Below, piece after piece: positions 1 through 6,003 of a DNA stretch of 12,358 nucleotides. The stretch lies in NCBI GenBank assembly GCA_947428535.1, contig CANEMG010000009.1, positions 1 to 12,358 of the forward strand. The letters are read 5' to 3'. The first letter of the stretch is position 1; each line of letters opens with the position of its first letter. Below the pieces are notes generated by a model. It worked only from the letters and a program-made list of their open reading frames with translations. It made no database searches and was not told the DNA's origin. Origin of the DNA: an uncultured Clostridium sp. (GTDB lineage: Bacteria; Bacillota; Clostridia; TANB77; CAG-508). The position numbers were made by a program, and so were the translations under genes.

Positions 1-53
1 ATTTTGTAATTATCATATTGTCCACTTTTGTTATATTAAAAGTTAATAAAATT

Positions 54-81
54 GAAAAATCCTTTGGTGTGCCAAAGGATT
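54..81 (-). terminator. Rho-independent terminator of the minus-strand 133-aa gene
   Basis: A perfect 10-bp stem (AATCCTTTGG at 58-67 and CCAAAGGATT at 72-81) closes a 4-nt loop. Read on the minus strand it is followed by a run of T (complement of 54-59). It lies about 55 bp beyond the stop codon of the 133-aa gene, which is the only minus-strand gene that could use it. On the plus strand the hairpin is followed by A rather than T, so it should work only for minus-strand transcripts. Confidence 0.7.
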
Positions 82-104
82 AAAAAAACTAGCAGATGAG
101 CTAG

Positions 105-128
105 AAAGAACAAATGAGTTCTTTTTTT
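105..128 (+). terminator. Possible plus-strand terminator for a gene left of the window
   Basis: The sequence AAAGAAC (105-111), a 6-nt loop and GTTCTTT (118-124) form a 7-bp stem that runs into TTTT, giving eight T in a row at 121-128 apart from the stem closure. The orientation suits transcripts entering from the left edge. No plus-strand gene is visible in 1-104, so the gene it would serve lies outside the window. The stem is short and A/T-rich. Confidence 0.45.
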
Positions 129-135
129 GAAGGTC

Positions 136-537
136 TTATTCGACTCCAATTCCATCGGGTTGATCATAAGATTGATCATTTTGTATGGAAGTATTTAAAG
201 TCTCAATATAATTATAAGTTTGTAGCCCACAAAAAGGACTTTCAAATACCAGTTTTGCCCAAGAAGGCAGGGTAAATTGCTTATCGAGGTTTTCAAGACA
301 AGTCACATCTTTAAGATATGTACTTGTGTTATGAACATAATATTCATCTTTTCTGTCAGGTACTGGTACTATTTCCAAGTTGATTGAAACCTTATCCGGA
401 TCATTTTTTAAACACCGTTCCTGCTGTGCTTTAAAACATTCAGCTTGTCTGTATGTAAAAGCAGGAAGTCCTTGTAAATACTGAGCAGGATAGATTTCAT
501 CTTTTTGTATAATTCTTGTAAAACTACTTTTTAACAT
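136..537 (-). CDS. Unrecognised 133-aa protein (orphan gene)
   Basis: I do not recognise this protein. It is 133 residues long, with no signal peptide, membrane segment or repeat. It contains four cysteines spread through the chain, a Tyr-Tyr-Val-His stretch near residue 67, and an acidic, polar tail rich in Asp, Gln and Asn, suggesting a soluble cytoplasmic protein. The start is supported by a GGAAGG Shine-Dalgarno site at 545-550 and by a strong promoter just upstream (574-602). It is followed by a hairpin terminator at 54-81, so it looks like a self-contained single-gene unit rather than part of an operon with the pyrophosphatase-like gene upstream. My base count gives about 33% G+C, higher than the roughly 25% of the adjacent genes, which hints at a different origin. 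Protein-coding status is inferred from the promoter, ribosome-binding site and terminator arrangement. Confidence 0.7.
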   Translation of the reverse strand: MLKSSFTRIIQKDEIYPAQYLQGLPAFTYRQAECFKAQQERCLKNDPDKVSINLEIVPVPDRKDEYYVHNTSTYLKDVTCLENLDKQFTLPSWAKLVFESPFCGLQTYNYIETLNTSIQNDQSYDQPDGIGVE

Positions 538-573
538 ATAAAAACCTTCCTTTTAAATTTTTTTTACTAGAAT

Positions 574-602
574 ATTATATCATAAATAGATAAAAAAATC
601 AA
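574..602 (-). promoter_or_regulatory. Sigma-A-type promoter of the 133-aa gene
   Basis: On the minus strand, TTGATT (complement of 597-602) and TATAAT (complement of 574-579) are separated by exactly 17 bp. A TG dinucleotide one base ahead of the -10 box makes it an extended -10. Transcription should start near 566, giving a leader of about 30 nt that carries the GGAAGG site. Confidence 0.65.
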
Positions 603-618
603 AGGATAGCTATTTTGA
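592..618 (-). terminator. Weak terminator-like hairpin after the pyrophosphatase-like gene
   Basis: On the minus strand, TCAAA, a 10-nt loop (itself containing the palindrome ATAGCTAT) and TTTGA are followed by seven T. It begins about 17 nt past the stop at 635. The stem is only 5 bp, so termination may be partial. The T-run overlaps the spacer edge of the next promoter. Confidence 0.25.
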
Positions 619-634
619 GTTATATTTCAAATAA

Positions 635-979
635 TTATCTTATAATTATACTGTCAAAAAATTTTTCTATAAAATCTGTTAAATTACGTATTTCTATATC
701 AGTAAACTTTTTACTTTCTGGTGCTATAATTAATTTATCATCATTATCATTAATCCTGTGAATAATTGCTATACATTTCCCTGTAAAAAAATTTAAAGGT
801 TCATCTATTCCTAGGATATAACAATCTAATTCTTTTCCATCTCCACTTATAGTATTTGGAACATATCCATAGTTTATTGGATATATTGTATCCGGATATT
901 TATCAGAATGCTTGCTTCCAATAGGTCTATCGATTTTTACAGTTACAATTTTATTAAGGAACTGTTTTGAATCTGTCAT
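635..979 (-). CDS. Short, divergent family I inorganic pyrophosphatase-like protein
   Basis: This 114-aa protein matches the core of family I (soluble) inorganic pyrophosphatases, which hydrolyse PPi to two phosphates in the cytoplasm. Visible signatures are YPINYGY at residues 33-39, the metal-site segment DGKELDCYILG at 47-57, and a second acidic segment (N77-D-N-D-D-K82) followed by LIIAP. By my alignment to the E. coli enzyme, the first and third metal Asp are kept (D47, D52) but the middle one is Lys49, and the chain stops before the C-terminal Tyr-Lys pair of the active site. Typical bacterial enzymes are about 175 aa. From memory, Firmicutes have a group of proteins of about 110-120 aa with this layout, so it is probably intact rather than broken. 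Whether it cleaves PPi or another phosphate compound is open. The start is set by AGGAGA at 987-992. It is transcribed divergently from ccdA. Confidence 0.8.
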   Translation of the reverse strand: MTDSKQFLNKIVTVKIDRPIGSKHSDKYPDTIYPINYGYVPNTISGDGKELDCYILGIDEPLNFFTGKCIAIIHRINDNDDKLIIAPESKKFTDIEIRNLTDFIEKFFDSIIIR

Positions 980-1084
980 ATTAAAGTCTCCTATTTTATT
1001 TATAATTTTTGTAGACCTATTTTATAACAAGGTAGAGTAAAAAAAAAGATATAAATTAAAAATTAATATGTATTTTTTAATAAA

Positions 1085-1090
1085 TATAAT
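1085..1090 (+). promoter_or_regulatory. Possible -10 box for the ccdA operon
   Basis: A perfect TATAAT lies 41 bp ahead of the ccdA start in the 152-bp divergent gap. No good -35 box is seen at 16-18 bp spacing, and the region is so AT-rich that chance matches are likely. The position is nevertheless right for a leader carrying the AAAGGA ribosome-binding site. Confidence 0.3.
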
Positions 1091-1131
1091 GTAAAATATA
1101 TGTGAAATAAATTTAAAGAAAAGGATAAGCA

Positions 1132-1761
1132 ATGGATTATATATTTACTTTTTTAGAAGGAATAGCAAGTTTTATTTCCCCATGTTTATTGCCAATGGTT
1201 CCAATATATATATCATATTTTATTGGAGAAGATAATAAGAAAAGCAGAAAAGTAATCAATTCTATAGGATTTGTATTAGGTTTTACAATTATTTTTCTAA
1301 TATTATCTATATTAGCAAGTAAATTTGGAAGTTTAATATTAGAAGAGATAAAATACATTAAAATATTATTTGGAATCTTAATTATTGTATTAGGCTTTAA
1401 CTATATGGGAATTTTAAAATTTGACTTTTTAAATAAAACAAAAGGAATTAAATTAAATACAGATAATTTTAATTTTTTTAGAGCAATTTTATTTGGAATT
1501 TTGTTTTCAATTAGTTGGACCCCATGTATAGGAACATTCCTAAGTTCTGCACTTATGTTAATTGCAACTAATCAGAATACAATAAAAGGAATTATTTTAA
1601 TGTTAATATATTCTTTAGGAATAGGTATACCTTTTATAATCTCTGTTATTTTAATAGAAAGATTAAAAACGATGTTTAATTTTATTAAGAAGAATTACAA
1701 TATTATAAAAATAATTTCAGGAATAATATTAATTTTAATGGGAATTTATATAATTTTTTAG
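1132..1761 (+). CDS. ccdA: CcdA-type thiol-disulfide electron transporter (DsbD transmembrane family)
   Basis: A 209-aa polytopic membrane protein of the CcdA/DsbD transmembrane family. These proteins take electrons from cytoplasmic thioredoxin and pass them across the membrane to extracytoplasmic thiol-redox proteins, for example in cytochrome c maturation, spore cortex formation or protein repair. About six hydrophobic segments are visible (roughly residues 3-27, 43-63, 74-95, 113-142, 153-176 and 190-209). The two family-defining cysteines are present: C18 in SPCLLPMVP and C132 in SWTPCIGT, in the first and fourth segments. The length is normal for stand-alone CcdA. Translation starts behind AAAAGGAT. 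The stop at 1761 is only 9 bp before the thioredoxin gene, whose ribosome-binding site overlaps the stop, so the two are almost certainly co-transcribed and translationally close. No cytochrome c assembly genes are present, so the client here is more likely the neighbouring thioredoxin. Confidence 0.92.
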   Translation: MDYIFTFLEGIASFISPCLLPMVPIYISYFIGEDNKKSRKVINSIGFVLGFTIIFLILSILASKFGSLILEEIKYIKILFGILIIVLGFNYMGILKFDFLNKTKGIKLNTDNFNFFRAILFGILFSISWTPCIGTFLSSALMLIATNQNTIKGIILMLIYSLGIGIPFIISVILIERLKTMFNFIKKNYNIIKIISGIILILMGIYIIF

Positions 1762-1770
1762 AGGTAAGAT

Positions 1771-2235
1771 ATGAAAGAGAAAGTAAAACTTATAGTTCTT
1801 ATAGCTGTATTTATTATAATGTTAATAGTAATAAATAATTTATTAAATAATAAGAATAGAAATTTAAATAATGTTAGTAGTCAAATAGCAAATAAAAATA
1901 TTGAGGAGGTAGAAGAAATGAATATTTTAGAAGTAAATAGTGAAAACTTCGAAAAAGAAGTTTTAGAAAGTGATAAACCAGTATTAATAGATTTTTATGC
2001 TGATTGGTGTGGACCTTGTAAAATGTTATCACCAATAGTTGAAGAAGTTGCAACAGAAAATAATGATGTAAAAGTTGTAAAGGTAAATATAGATAATGAG
2101 CAAGATTTGGCAATAAAATATAGTGTAATGTCAATACCAACACTAATTGTTATAAGAAACGGAGAAGTAGCCAATATGTCTGTTGGACTTATTTCGAAAG
2201 AGCAAATTCTAAGTTTAATAACAAATGCTGAATAA
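1771..2235 (+). CDS. N-terminally membrane-anchored thioredoxin, possible CcdA partner
   Basis: A 154-aa protein with a hydrophobic segment at residues 6-25 (signal anchor, no lipobox Cys), a polar Asn-rich linker to about residue 49, and a full thioredoxin fold from 50 to 154. The active site is WCGPCK with C80 and C83, and the cis-proline is P123 in SIPT. This is the reducing-type active site of ordinary thioredoxin rather than a DsbA- or ResA-type one. It directly follows ccdA (9 bp), so the anchored form is a good candidate to receive electrons from CcdA outside the membrane. Anchor topology is inferred: the N-terminal MKEKVK suggests N-in, although the linker also carries K28 and R30. 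The first start has GAGGT overlapping the ccdA stop. A second, stronger start exists at Met50, which would give a normal 105-aa cytosolic thioredoxin (see separate entry). Confidence 0.92.
   Translation: MKEKVKLIVLIAVFIIMLIVINNLLNNKNRNLNNVSSQIANKNIEEVEEMNILEVNSENFEKEVLESDKPVLIDFYADWCGPCKMLSPIVEEVATENNDVKVVKVNIDNEQDLAIKYSVMSIPTLIVIRNGEVANMSVGLISKEQILSLITNAE
1903..1920 (+). promoter_or_regulatory. Internal Shine-Dalgarno and ATG for a soluble thioredoxin form
   Basis: Inside the thioredoxin gene, GAGGAGGT (1903-1910) precedes an in-frame ATG (1918-1920) at ideal spacing. Met50 sits exactly where ordinary TrxA proteins begin (followed by ILEV...NFEKEVLES). The codons used are GAG GAG GTA, although this genome mostly uses GAA for Glu, so the Shine-Dalgarno match looks kept rather than accidental. 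The site is a better match than the one for the full-length start. Confidence 0.6.
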
Positions 2236-2247
2236 TATTCAAAAAAG

Positions 2248-2290
2248 AATAATTTATAAAAATATGATAAAAATATAATTATAAATTATT
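2248..2290. repeat. AT-rich inverted repeat ahead of the FAD/Rieske gene
   Basis: AATAATTTATA (2248-2258) and TATAAATTATT (2280-2290) are perfect 11-bp inverted arms separated by 21 bp. The right arm ends just before the ribosome-binding site GAAGGTGA (2293-2300). A TATAAT (2274-2279) lies in the spacer, so this could be an operator or a leader hairpin. In such AT-rich DNA chance is a real alternative. Confidence 0.3.
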
Positions 2291-2304
2291 GTGAAGGTGA
2301 ATAT

Positions 2305-3696
2305 ATGGAAAGTTTTTGGAATTTAGAAAGAGAAAATTATAAAAAGTTTGATAGTCTATCAGAAGATATAAAAGCAGATATATGTGTAATAGGAGCAGGT
2401 TTTACAGGACTATTAACAGCATATTATTTAAGCAAACAAGGAAAAAATGTTGTTGTTTTAGAAAAGGATAGAATATGTTCTCATACAAGTGTAGGAACAA
2501 CAGGAAAAGTTACAAGTCAACATGGGCTTATTTATAAATATTTAAAAGAATCACAAGGAAAAGAATTTGCTAAAAAATACTTTAGAGCAAATCAAAAAGC
2601 AATAGAAAATACAAAAGAAATAATAGAAAATGAAAATATAGAATGTGATTTTGAAGAAAAAAGTGCTTATGTTTATACACAATCTGAAAAAGATTTACAA
2701 AAAATAAAGGATGAAGTAAAGGTATGTAAAGCATTGGGAATTGATTCAGAATTTGTTCAAAGTATAGATTTACCATTTAATGTTTTGGGAGCAATTGAAT
2801 TTAAAAATCAAGCACAATTTCATCCCTTAAAATATGCTTATGGATTATCAAATGCAATTATAAAAAATAATGGAGAGATATTTGAAAATTCAAAAGTTAT
2901 AGATATTGTAAAAGAAGATGAAAATTATATTGTAGAAACAGAAAATGCAAAAGTTAAAGCTAGCTATATAGTAGTAGCCACAAGATATCCAATAATAACA
3001 TTTCCAGGATATTATTTTATTAAGATGTATCAATCAACATCTTATGCTATGATTTTTGATACTAATACTGATTTTAATACAAATGGAATGTTTATAAATT
3101 CAGAAAATCCACAAAATTCATTTAGAAGTGTAAAGTTTAAGGATAAAAACTTATTATTAGCTGTAGGATATGATCAAAGAACTGGAAGTGAAATAATTGG
3201 AAACCCATATGAATATTTGAATTCAAGAGTTAAAAATATTTTTCCAGATGCTAAAGAAATAATAAGATGGAGTGCAGAGGACTGTATAAGTTTAGATAAA
3301 ATTCCATATATAGGAGATTTTTCTAAGGTAATGGATAATGTTTATGTTGCAACAGGTTTTAATAAATGGGGAATAACAAGTTCAAATATTTCAGCTAATA
3401 TAATAAAAGATAAAATTTTAGATACTGAAAATGAATATGAAGATATTTTTAGAAGTTCAAGATTAGAAATTATAAAAAATAAAGATGAAGTAATGAATAT
3501 GCTGAAAGAAAGTGCTGAAGGAATTGTTGTAAAAAGACTAAAAACAAAGCAGACACCAACTTGTACTCATTTAGGTTGTAAATTATCTTGGAATGAAATT
3601 GAACAGACTTGGGACTGTTCATGTCACGGTTCAAGATTTACAAAAGATGGAGAAGTAATAGAAAGTCCAGCATTAAAAGATTTGGAAGAGAGTTAG
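2305..3696 (+). CDS. FAD-dependent oxidoreductase (DAO fold) with C-terminal Rieske [2Fe-2S] domain
   Basis: This 463-aa protein has an N-terminal FAD-binding fold with the dinucleotide motif GAGFTG (residues 30-35) and the acidic end of strand 2 at E53. A glycine-oxidase-like DAO body runs to about residue 380, with a conserved late segment around VYVATGFNKWG. At the C-terminus is a Rieske cluster site, C420-T-H422 and C438-x-x-H441 with 15 residues between, plus the second cysteine pair C425 and C440 that normally forms the stabilising disulfide. All four cluster ligands are present. This architecture is that of Bacillus YhfW-like proteins, whose substrate is not known to me. It probably oxidises an amine or amino acid and passes electrons from FAD to the iron-sulfur centre. 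No signal peptide is seen, so it should be cytoplasmic. It lies 69 bp after the thioredoxin gene on the same strand, with a GAAGGTGA ribosome-binding site, so a shared redox role is plausible but inferred. Confidence 0.88.
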   Translation: MESFWNLERENYKKFDSLSEDIKADICVIGAGFTGLLTAYYLSKQGKNVVVLEKDRICSHTSVGTTGKVTSQHGLIYKYLKESQGKEFAKKYFRANQKAIENTKEIIENENIECDFEEKSAYVYTQSEKDLQKIKDEVKVCKALGIDSEFVQSIDLPFNVLGAIEFKNQAQFHPLKYAYGLSNAIIKNNGEIFENSKVIDIVKEDENYIVETENAKVKASYIVVATRYPIITFPGYYFIKMYQSTSYAMIFDTNTDFNTNGMFINSENPQNSFRSVKFKDKNLLLAVGYDQRTGSEIIGNPYEYLNSRVKNIFPDAKEIIRWSAEDCISLDKIPYIGDFSKVMDNVYVATGFNKWGITSSNISANIIKDKILDTENEYEDIFRSSRLEIIKNKDEVMNMLKESAEGIVVKRLKTKQTPTCTHLGCKLSWNEIEQTWDCSCHGSRFTKDGEVIESPALKDLEES

Positions 3697-3816
3697 AAGT
3701 AAATAAGAAATATAATTTATTGTCTATTTTTAAAACTATTAGTTATATTTATTAATATAACTAATAGTTAATTTTGTAATTATGAAGAAAAAATAAATAT
3801 ATTTCTTATTTGCTTT
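3696..3816. repeat. Nested inverted repeat after the FAD/Rieske gene
   Basis: An outer pair of arms, about 21 and 20 nt (3701-3721 and 3792-3811), is complementary except for one unpaired base, and can be extended a few bases by G-T pairs to 3696 and 3816. It encloses the perfect 15-bp hairpin at 3734-3769. The whole 121-bp stretch could fold into one long cruciform starting at the stop codon of the upstream gene. It contains no gene. It may be a complex terminator, an mRNA 3'-end stabiliser, or a small MITE-like remnant; no target-site duplication was evident. Confidence 0.5.
3734..3775 (+). terminator. Hairpin terminator of the ccdA-thioredoxin-oxidoreductase operon
   Basis: A perfect 15-bp stem (AACTATTAGTTATAT, loop TTATTA, ATATAACTAATAGTT) is followed by AATTTTG. 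The stem is AT-rich and the T-run short, so it may be a weak terminator. It separates the redox operon from pheA, which has its own promoter-like site. Confidence 0.5.
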
Positions 3817-3848
3817 TAATTTACATAGTAGAAAAAAAGTAAAATTTA

Positions 3849-3857
3849 TGTTATAGT
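3849..3857 (+). promoter_or_regulatory. Extended -10 promoter candidate for pheA
   Basis: TGTTATAGT is an extended -10 element (TG, one base, TATAGT) 28 bp ahead of the pheA start codon. No convincing -35 box is present. It would give a short leader holding the AGAGGT ribosome-binding site. No T-box or Phe attenuator structure is seen upstream. Confidence 0.4.
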
Positions 3858-3885
3858 AATTTAAAACTTATTAAAAGAGGTAGAA

Positions 3886-4689
3886 ATGAAAGTAGGATAT
3901 TTAGGACCAAAAGGTACATTTTCATATGAAGCATGTGAAGATTATTGTAAAAAAGCAGAAGAAAAAATAGAGTATAGAACAATAGTAGAAACAATTTTAG
4001 CATTAGAAAAAAATGAAGTTGATGAAGTAGTGATTCCAATAGAAAATTCTTTGCATGGATGCGTAACAGATGCAATAGATACTCTAATACAGAACAATGA
4101 TATAAAAGTAAAAGATGAAATTTTACTAGATATAAATCAAAATTTAATGTCAAATAGAAAATATAATATAGATGAAATAGAAAAAGTTTATTCACATGAA
4201 CAAGCTTTGGCACAATGTAGAAATTATTTAGAAAAGAACTTGCCTAATGCAAAAATTATACCAGTAGAAAGTACATCTTATGCTGCACAAAAAGTAAGCA
4301 AAAGTGATGAAAAATGTGCTTGTATAGGAAATATTGCTTGTTTAGAAGTTTATAATTTAGAATTAATAGAAAAAGAAATCCAAGATAACATATTTAATAA
4401 AACCAAATTTTGGATACTTAGTAAAAAAGAAAATGAGAAAATAGAAAAAAATAAAATGTCTATAATTTTTTCTGTAAAAGATAAACCAGGTGCATTATAT
4501 AATGTTTTGGAAATTTTTAAAAAGTACAATTTAAATCTTACAAAAATAGAATCAAGACCTGCTAAAACTGTACTTGGAGAGTATTTCTTTTGGATAGATG
4601 TTACTATTACTGAAGATAGTAATGAATTAGATGCTGTTTGTGAAATAAAAGAAAATGGAATATATATAAGAATTTTAGGAAGATATTAA
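3886..4689 (+). CDS. pheA: Prephenate dehydratase with C-terminal ACT domain
   Basis: This enzyme converts prephenate to phenylpyruvate, the committed step of phenylalanine synthesis, in the cytoplasm. The 267-aa protein has a catalytic domain (about 1-180) with the motifs GPKGTFS (7-13), IPIENSLHG (50-58) and SHEQALAQC (103-111). An ACT regulatory domain (about 190-267) carries PGALYNVL (201-208) and ESRP (222-225), the two motifs linked to phenylalanine feedback binding. The conserved Thr-Arg-Phe catalytic motif appears as T173-K-F175, a conservative Arg-to-Lys change. There is no chorismate mutase domain, so prephenate must come from a separate enzyme. The length is at the short end of monofunctional enzymes, but both domains are complete. 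The start follows AGAGGTAGAA. The aminotransferase gene begins 27 bp later on the same strand. Confidence 0.95.
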   Translation: MKVGYLGPKGTFSYEACEDYCKKAEEKIEYRTIVETILALEKNEVDEVVIPIENSLHGCVTDAIDTLIQNNDIKVKDEILLDINQNLMSNRKYNIDEIEKVYSHEQALAQCRNYLEKNLPNAKIIPVESTSYAAQKVSKSDEKCACIGNIACLEVYNLELIEKEIQDNIFNKTKFWILSKKENEKIEKNKMSIIFSVKDKPGALYNVLEIFKKYNLNLTKIESRPAKTVLGEYFFWIDVTITEDSNELDAVCEIKENGIYIRILGRY

Positions 4690-4716
4690 TATCCAAAAGA
4701 AAGAAGGAATGTATTT

Positions 4717-5904
4717 ATGATATCAGAAAAAATGAAAAAACTAGTAAAAAATAATTCAGTAATTAGAGAAATGTTTGAAGAAGGAAAAAAATTAGAAAAA
4801 ATATATGGGAAAGAAAATGTATTTGATTTCAGCTTAGGAAATCCTAGTGTTCCAGCGCCCAAAGAAGTAAAAGATGCAATTTTAGAAGTAATAGAAAAAG
4901 AAGATAGTACTTTTGTGCATGGCTATATGAGTAATAGCGGATATGAAGATGTAAGAGAAACTATAGCAAACTCTATAAATAAAAAATATTTAACAAAATT
5001 TAATTATAAAAATATAATTATGACAGTAGGTGCTGCAAGCGGATTAAATATAGTATTAAAATCTATTTTAAATCCACATAATGAGGTAATAGTATTTGCA
5101 CCATATTTTTCTGAATATAATAATTACATACAAAATTATGATGGAGAGGTACAAACAGTATCTCCAAATTTAGAAACGTTTGAGCCCAATTTAAAAGAAT
5201 TTGAAGAAAAGATAAATGAAAATACAAAGGCAGTAATAATAAATACGCCTAATAATCCGACAGGAGTAGTTTATTCAGAAGATACAATTATAAAATTAAC
5301 AGATATAATGAAGAAAAAGGAAAAACAGTACAATACTCAAATATATTTAATATCTGATGAACCATATAGAGAGATAGTATATGATGGAATAGAAGTTCCA
5401 TATGTTACTAAATATTATGATAATACATTTGTAGTATATTCATATAGTAAATCATTATCATTACCAGGAGAGAGAATAGGGTATGTAGTTATTCCAGATG
5501 AATTAAAAGATTCAGAAGAGATGATAGAGGCTGTAACAATTGCAAACAGAATTATAGGATGTGTTAATGCTCCATCTTTAATTCAAAGAGTAATACCATA
5601 TTGTTTAAATTCAACTGTGGATATAGAAGCTTATAACAAAAATAGAAATTTATTGTATAAAATAATCACAGAAAATAAATTTAAATGCATAAAGCCACAA
5701 GGTGCATTTTATTTATTTGTAAAATCTCCAATTAAAGATGAAAAAGAGTTTTGCAATATTGCTAAAAAATATAATTTATTATTTGTTCCAGCAACTTCTT
5801 TTGGATGTTCAGGGTATGTTAGAATAGCCTATTGTGTTTCATATGAAATGATAGAAAAGTCAGAAGAAGCTTTTAAAAAGTTATCTGAGGAAATATATGA
5901 ATAA
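4717..5904 (+). CDS. PLP-dependent class I aminotransferase, possibly aromatic
   Basis: A 395-aa fold-type I aminotransferase of the aspartate/aromatic group. Visible landmarks are LGNPSVPAP near the N-terminus (39-48), NNPTG (179-183; N180 contacts the PLP ring oxygen), SDEPY (213-217; D214 pairs with the PLP nitrogen), SYSKSLSLPGERIG with the Schiff-base lysine K245, and the substrate-carboxylate arginine R369 in GYVRIAY. The full normal length is present with no missing catalytic residue. It follows pheA by 27 bp behind a GAAGGA site, so converting phenylpyruvate to phenylalanine is the natural proposal. That specificity is inferred from the neighbourhood, because sequences of this group also include aspartate and alanine transaminases. 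Confidence 0.92.
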   Translation: MISEKMKKLVKNNSVIREMFEEGKKLEKIYGKENVFDFSLGNPSVPAPKEVKDAILEVIEKEDSTFVHGYMSNSGYEDVRETIANSINKKYLTKFNYKNIIMTVGAASGLNIVLKSILNPHNEVIVFAPYFSEYNNYIQNYDGEVQTVSPNLETFEPNLKEFEEKINENTKAVIINTPNNPTGVVYSEDTIIKLTDIMKKKEKQYNTQIYLISDEPYREIVYDGIEVPYVTKYYDNTFVVYSYSKSLSLPGERIGYVVIPDELKDSEEMIEAVTIANRIIGCVNAPSLIQRVIPYCLNSTVDIEAYNKNRNLLYKIITENKFKCIKPQGAFYLFVKSPIKDEKEFCNIAKKYNLLFVPATSFGCSGYVRIAYCVSYEMIEKSEEAFKKLSEEIYE

Positions 5905-6003
5905 TTAGATGGAGTTATATTTTAGAAAAAGTAATATTTTCAAAAGGATTTGCAACTAAAGAAATAATTGATAAATATAATTTAAGAGATTAGGGAGAAA
6001 AAA

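Noticed and set aside
1..13. ATTTTGTAATTAT at the left edge is repeated exactly at 3771-3783
   Set aside because: Thirteen A/T-dominated bases are easily shared by chance in DNA of this composition, and the flanks differ.
3697..3885. Possible T-box or phenylalanine attenuator ahead of pheA
   Set aside because: No T-box sequence, specifier stem or Phe-rich leader peptide is present. The inverted repeats there fit the 3' end of the upstream operon better.
3851..4213. A 120-codon minus-strand frame antisense to pheA
   Set aside because: Extremely Leu/Phe/His-rich, no ribosome-binding site, and fully opposed to a clearly functional enzyme gene.
5899..5993. A stop-bounded frame of about 30 codons in the gap between the aminotransferase and methyltransferase genes, ending LEKVIFSKGFATKEIIDKYN then two residues and a stop
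   Set aside because: It has coding-like composition but no ATG, GTG or TTG start and no ribosome-binding site. It could be a gene remnant, but I cannot support it as a gene.
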